From positions 1-23,282 of the forward strand of contig JAEZEJ010000036.1 of assembly GCA_023417775.1 (NCBI GenBank): a stretch of 23,282 nucleotides of DNA. Reading direction: 5' to 3'. How positions within the stretch are numbered: the first letter of the stretch is position 1; each line of letters begins with the position of its first letter. Below the pieces are notes generated by a model. It was not told the DNA's origin and ran no database searches. It saw nothing but the letters and a program-made list of their open reading frames with translations. Below, one piece after another: positions 20,992-23,282 of the stretch. The position numbers were made by a program, and so were the translations under genes. Source of the DNA: Actinomycetes bacterium. Its GTDB lineage: Bacteria > Actinomycetota > Actinomycetes > Propionibacteriales > Nocardioidaceae.

Positions 20992-22153
20992 GTCGTTCTC
21001 GCGCATCCTCGTCGCCGCCATGGCGGCGCTGGTGCTGGTGGCCTGCAGTGACGCAGGCAGTCCCGATCCCGAGCCGACGGGCTCGGCCGGCCCCGAACCG
21101 GTGCTGACGTCCAATATCGCCGACGGCCAGACCGAGGTGCCGGTGGAGACGATTCTCACCATCGACGTCGAGGACGGCGAGCTCGGCGAGGTGGTCGTCC
21201 GCGGCCCCGAGGACGAGACCGTCATCGACGGCACGATCGAAGGATCGCAGTGGACGGCCTCCGAGCGGCTGGAGCCGGCGGTCGACTACACCGTGCAGGC
21301 GACCGCGACGGGAGTGGACGGGCAGCAGGCGGAGCTGGAGTCCAGCTTCACCAGCCAGGCGCTGTCCCTGGAGGAGCAGACCTATCCATCGGTGGCCCCG
21401 CTGCAGGGGGAGACGGTCGGTGTCGGCATGCCGGTCATCGTCAACTTCGATCTGCCGGTCGAGGACCGGGCCACCTTCGAGCAGCACATGGCCGTGACCT
21501 CCGAGCCGCAGGTCGAAGGCGCCTGGAACTGGATCAGCGACCGAGTCGTGCACTGGCGGCCGAAGGACTACTGGCCCGCGGGCACCACGGTGCACGTGGA
21601 CCTGCAGCTGAACAGTCTCCCCGCGGGACAGGGCATCTACGGCCAGCAGGATCAGGTGGTCGACTTCACGGTCGGCTCCTCGGTGATCTCCACCGTCGAT
21701 GTCAACGCCCACACGCTGACCGTCGACATCGACGGCCAGACCGCGCGGACGATCCCCGTCTCGAGTGGCGCTCCGCAGTGGGCGAGCCGCGAGGGCACCA
21801 AGATCGTCATGGAGAAGTTCGACACCATCGACATGGATGCCGCGAGCACCGGAGTCGACTCGTCGGACCCGAACTACTACAACATGAAGGGCGTCAAGTG
21901 GGCGATGCGACTCACCAACTCCGGTGAGTTCATCCACGCGGCGCCCTGGTCGGCCGGTTCGCACGGACGCGCCAATGTCAGTCACGGCTGCGTGGGCATG
22001 AGCACCGAGAACGCCGGGTGGCTCTACCAGAACTCCAAACGCGGCGATGTGGTCAACTTCGTCGGCAGTCCGCGCGGACTGGAGGCGCAGAACGGGTGGA
22101 CCGACTGGAATGTCGACTGGGAGACCTGGCGGTCAGGTTCGGCGCTCGCCTGA
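20984..22153 (+). CDS. L,D-transpeptidase lipoprotein (YkuD domain, LdtMt2-like)
   Basis: Cell-wall enzyme that makes 3-3 cross-links between meso-diaminopimelate residues of peptidoglycan, outside the membrane. The 389 residues (GTG start) begin with a lipoprotein signal (SSFSRILVAAMAALVLVAC, lipid Cys21), an extended Ser/Pro/Glu region, two Ig-like domains (about 45-125 and 140-232) and the YkuD catalytic domain (about 235-360) with the SHGC motif Ser333-His334-Gly335-Cys336 in HGRANVSHGCVGMS. The aromatic C-terminal tail (WTDWNVDWETW) packs against the catalytic domain in LdtMt2. TAGACT six bases upstream marks a leaderless start. The domain architecture matches the mycobacterial Ldt lipoproteins; the exact paralogue cannot be told. 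Confidence 0.94.
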   Translation: MISSFSRILVAAMAALVLVACSDAGSPDPEPTGSAGPEPVLTSNIADGQTEVPVETILTIDVEDGELGEVVVRGPEDETVIDGTIEGSQWTASERLEPAVDYTVQATATGVDGQQAELESSFTSQALSLEEQTYPSVAPLQGETVGVGMPVIVNFDLPVEDRATFEQHMAVTSEPQVEGAWNWISDRVVHWRPKDYWPAGTTVHVDLQLNSLPAGQGIYGQQDQVVDFTVGSSVISTVDVNAHTLTVDIDGQTARTIPVSSGAPQWASREGTKIVMEKFDTIDMDAASTGVDSSDPNYYNMKGVKWAMRLTNSGEFIHAAPWSAGSHGRANVSHGCVGMSTENAGWLYQNSKRGDVVNFVGSPRGLEAQNGWTDWNVDWETWRSGSALA

Positions 22154-22171
22154 GGCTTGTGCCCGGGGCGC

Positions 22172-22264
22172 TCACTCGGGCGGACACAGCCGGAGCAGCC
22201 AGGGATGGCCGGGGTGGGCTCGACGCAGTGCCGTCGCGAGCCATGCCCGGCTCGCCTCATCCAT
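22172..22264 (-). pseudogene. Possible short ORF or gene remnant
   Basis: From ATG 22262-22264 it encodes 30 residues (MDEASRAWLATALRRAHPGH plus PWLLRLCPPE). The same frame continues upstream without a stop for another 23 codons (VHLLATRRLSGASWAAE) but with no conventional start, and further upstream the gene-like pattern shifts frame. No ribosome-binding site is seen. It may be the degraded 3' end of a gene, or chance. Confidence 0.25.
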
Positions 22265-22418
22265 CTCAGCCGCCCAGGAAGCGCCACTGAGGCGGCGCGT
22301 GGCCAGGAGGTGGACCCTGGGGGGCTAGCCGGCGTCCACGGGCGGTAGAGGCGGATATTTCTCCGGTCGACCTCCGCGATGTCCGCGAGGGGGGACGAAG
22401 CTCCCAGCGGTCGTCGAC

Positions 22419-22449
22419 TTGAACCTGACGTAACGTCAGGACCTAGCGT
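22419..22449 (+). promoter_or_regulatory. MerR-type operator-promoter of the TipAL-like regulator
   Basis: The -35 TTGAAC (22419-22424) and -10 TAGCGT (22444-22449) are separated by 19 bp, the overlong spacer of MerR-activated promoters. The spacer contains the palindrome CCTGACGTAACGTCAGG (22424-22440), a perfect 8-bp inverted repeat around one A. It lies about 43 bases upstream of the regulator's start, so autoregulation is expected. Confidence 0.85.
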
Positions 22450-22491
22450 CGATCGCGCCGCGCCGACCGGTGCGGCCCAGGAGGACGAGCA

Positions 22492-23205
22492 ATGGACGAG
22501 GCGGGTCTGCGCGTCGGCGAGGTCGCCGAGCGCTCGGGGCTGACGGTGCGCACGCTGCACCACTATGACCGGCTGGGTCTGGTCTGCCCCAGCGACCGCA
22601 CGAGCGGCGGCCACCGGCTGTACGACGACGCCGATCTGGAACGGCTCTATGTCGTCGTGGGGCTGCGTGAGCTGGGGCTGAGCCTGGAGCGTGTCGGCGA
22701 GGTCGTCAGCGGATCGCTGACGGTCGCTGAGACACTGCAGCACCAGCGTGTGGCTCTCGACGCGCAGATCGCCGCCTTGACGCGTGCTCGCGACCGTGTG
22801 ATGCATGCCCAGCGCGCCGAGGGTGGGCTCGACCTCCTGGCACTCATGAAGGAGGTCGTCATGTCCAACACATTCGAGCAGTACTTCGACGCCGACCAGA
22901 TCGTGCAGCTGCAACGCCGCCGGTCCGAGCTCGGCGAGCGACGGATCACGGAGGTGGAGAACGCGTGGCCGGAGCTGATGGCCCGGGTCGACGCCGCGAT
23001 CGCCGCGGGCACAGATCCGGCGAGCGCCGAGGGGCGCGCCTTGGCGGGGGAGTGGTGCGCGCTGCTGGAGGAGTTCCACGGGGGTGACGAGGGGCTGCGG
23101 GACTCGCTGTTCCGCATGTACGAGGAGAACCGGTCGCAGATCGAGGCCGAGTGGTCCGGCCCGTCCCAGGCGCAGCTGGACTTCATCTCCGCCGCCCAGC
23201 GCTGA
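22492..23205 (+). CDS. TipAL-like MerR-family transcriptional regulator
   Basis: A 237-residue MerR regulator. The N-terminal winged-helix domain (residues 6-75) shows the MerR signature RVGEVAERSGLTVRTLHHYDRLGLVCPSDRTSGGHRLYDDADLERL in pieces, then a dimerisation helix (about 78-110), then a TipAS-type drug-recognition domain (about 124-237, NTFEQYF...ITEVENAWPELMARVDAAIAAGTDPASAEGRALAGEW). In Streptomyces, TipAL activates its own promoter on binding thiopeptide antibiotics. This protein has only Cys32 and Cys189, so the C-terminal cysteine that reacts with thiopeptides in TipAL seems absent. AGGAGG lies 7 bases before the ATG. A second, strong ribosome-binding site precedes Met124, so a short TipAS-like form may also be made. 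Confidence 0.95.
   Translation: MDEAGLRVGEVAERSGLTVRTLHHYDRLGLVCPSDRTSGGHRLYDDADLERLYVVVGLRELGLSLERVGEVVSGSLTVAETLQHQRVALDAQIAALTRARDRVMHAQRAEGGLDLLALMKEVVMSNTFEQYFDADQIVQLQRRRSELGERRITEVENAWPELMARVDAAIAAGTDPASAEGRALAGEWCALLEEFHGGDEGLRDSLFRMYEENRSQIEAEWSGPSQAQLDFISAAQR
22849..22863 (+). promoter_or_regulatory. Internal ribosome-binding site and start for a TipAS-like short product
   Basis: AAGGAGG (22849-22855) sits 5 bases before an in-frame ATG (22861-22863, Met124, MSNTFEQYF). Translation from here gives 114 residues covering only the drug-recognition domain, as described for TipAS in Streptomyces tipA. Confidence 0.7.
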
Positions 23206-23223
23206 GGCGCGCGAGAACGACGA

Positions 23224-23252
23224 GGGCCGCTCCCCGGATGGGGGGGCGGCCC
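23224..23252 (+). terminator. Hairpin terminator of the TipAL-like gene
   Basis: GGGCCGCTCCCC (23224-23235) pairs with GGGGGGGCGGCCC (23240-23252) around the loop GGAT, with one G-T wobble or bulge, about 18 bases after the stop. G-rich, not T-rich, sequence follows. Confidence 0.7.
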
Positions 23253-23282
23253 GCGGGGGGTGTCGTGCCGGCGGGCAGTGGC

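Larger units (their letters stand above)
22154..22491. other. 338-bp region between the L,D-transpeptidase and the MerR gene
   Basis: Contents: a perfect 7-bp hairpin GCGAGCC (22236-22242) / GGCTCGC (22249-22255), a possible terminator without T-tract; a short minus-strand reading frame (22172-22264, MDEASRAWLATALRRAHP) with gene-like codon use; further minus-strand gene-like sequence in another frame (about 22320-22385, AEVDRRNIRLYRPWTP); and the MerR operator-promoter. This may be a gene remnant plus a regulatory region. Confidence 0.45.

Overview
The window is GC-rich DNA from an actinobacterium. The evidence is the strong G/C preference at third codon positions, frequent GTG starts, the actinobacterial cytochrome oxidase set ctaC-ctaD-ctaF, a DUF3043 protein, a PspA/PspAB pair, an Mtb-type adenosine kinase and the actinobacterial two-lipoyl-domain E2. 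The gene content (lipA, lipB, epimerase, E2, pepA, gcvT, DUF3043, glycerate kinase, HesB protein, adoK, ctaC) corresponds to the Rv2200c-Rv2218 neighbourhood of Mycobacterium tuberculosis as I remember it, so this is a conserved chromosomal housekeeping block rather than a mobile island. A member of the Propionibacteriales is my best guess, but this is inference only. No rRNA, tRNA, CRISPR array, transposase or phage gene was seen.

Layout. 1-5846 (minus strand, with one small plus-strand gene): lpd, sucB-type E2, a TIGR01777 epimerase, lipB and a partial lipA. Lipoate biosynthesis and attachment thus sit beside the lipoylated E2 and its E3. 5965-6519: a J-domain-like protein. 6554-9309 (minus): leucyl aminopeptidase pepA, translationally coupled to a serine beta-lactamase-family hydrolase. 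9342-10639 (plus): gcvT, another lipoate-linked pathway enzyme, plus a conserved 64-residue protein. 10640-10926: a convergent gap filled with palindromic repeats. 10927-11475 (minus): DUF3043 membrane protein. 11567-13719 (plus): pspA-htpX-pspAB envelope-stress cluster. 13769-16160: AspT-type aminotransferase and glycerate kinase. 16260-16625: ErpA/HesB iron-sulfur carrier with a strong terminator. 16848-17840: adoK. 17947-20945: ctaC-ctaD-ctaF, cytochrome c oxidase subunits II, I and IV. 20984-22153: an L,D-transpeptidase lipoprotein. 22492-23205: a TipAL-like MerR regulator with its operator.

The main non-coding signal is the number of apparently leaderless genes. A TANNNT -10 hexamer, often exactly TAGGCT, ends 6 or 7 bases before the start codon of ten genes: lipA, lipB, the epimerase, pepA, gcvT, DUF3043, pspA, aspT, adoK and the L,D-transpeptidase. 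Other signals are: a perfect 14-bp inverted repeat that holds the L,D-transpeptidase -10 in its loop and the start codon in its arm; a 32-bp divergent pepA/gcvT promoter region; an array of alternating palindromic repeats with direct-repeat flanks; a MerR operator inside a 19-bp spacer and an internal ribosome-binding site in the tipA-like gene; and a patch of rare codons in the catalytic part of ctaD.
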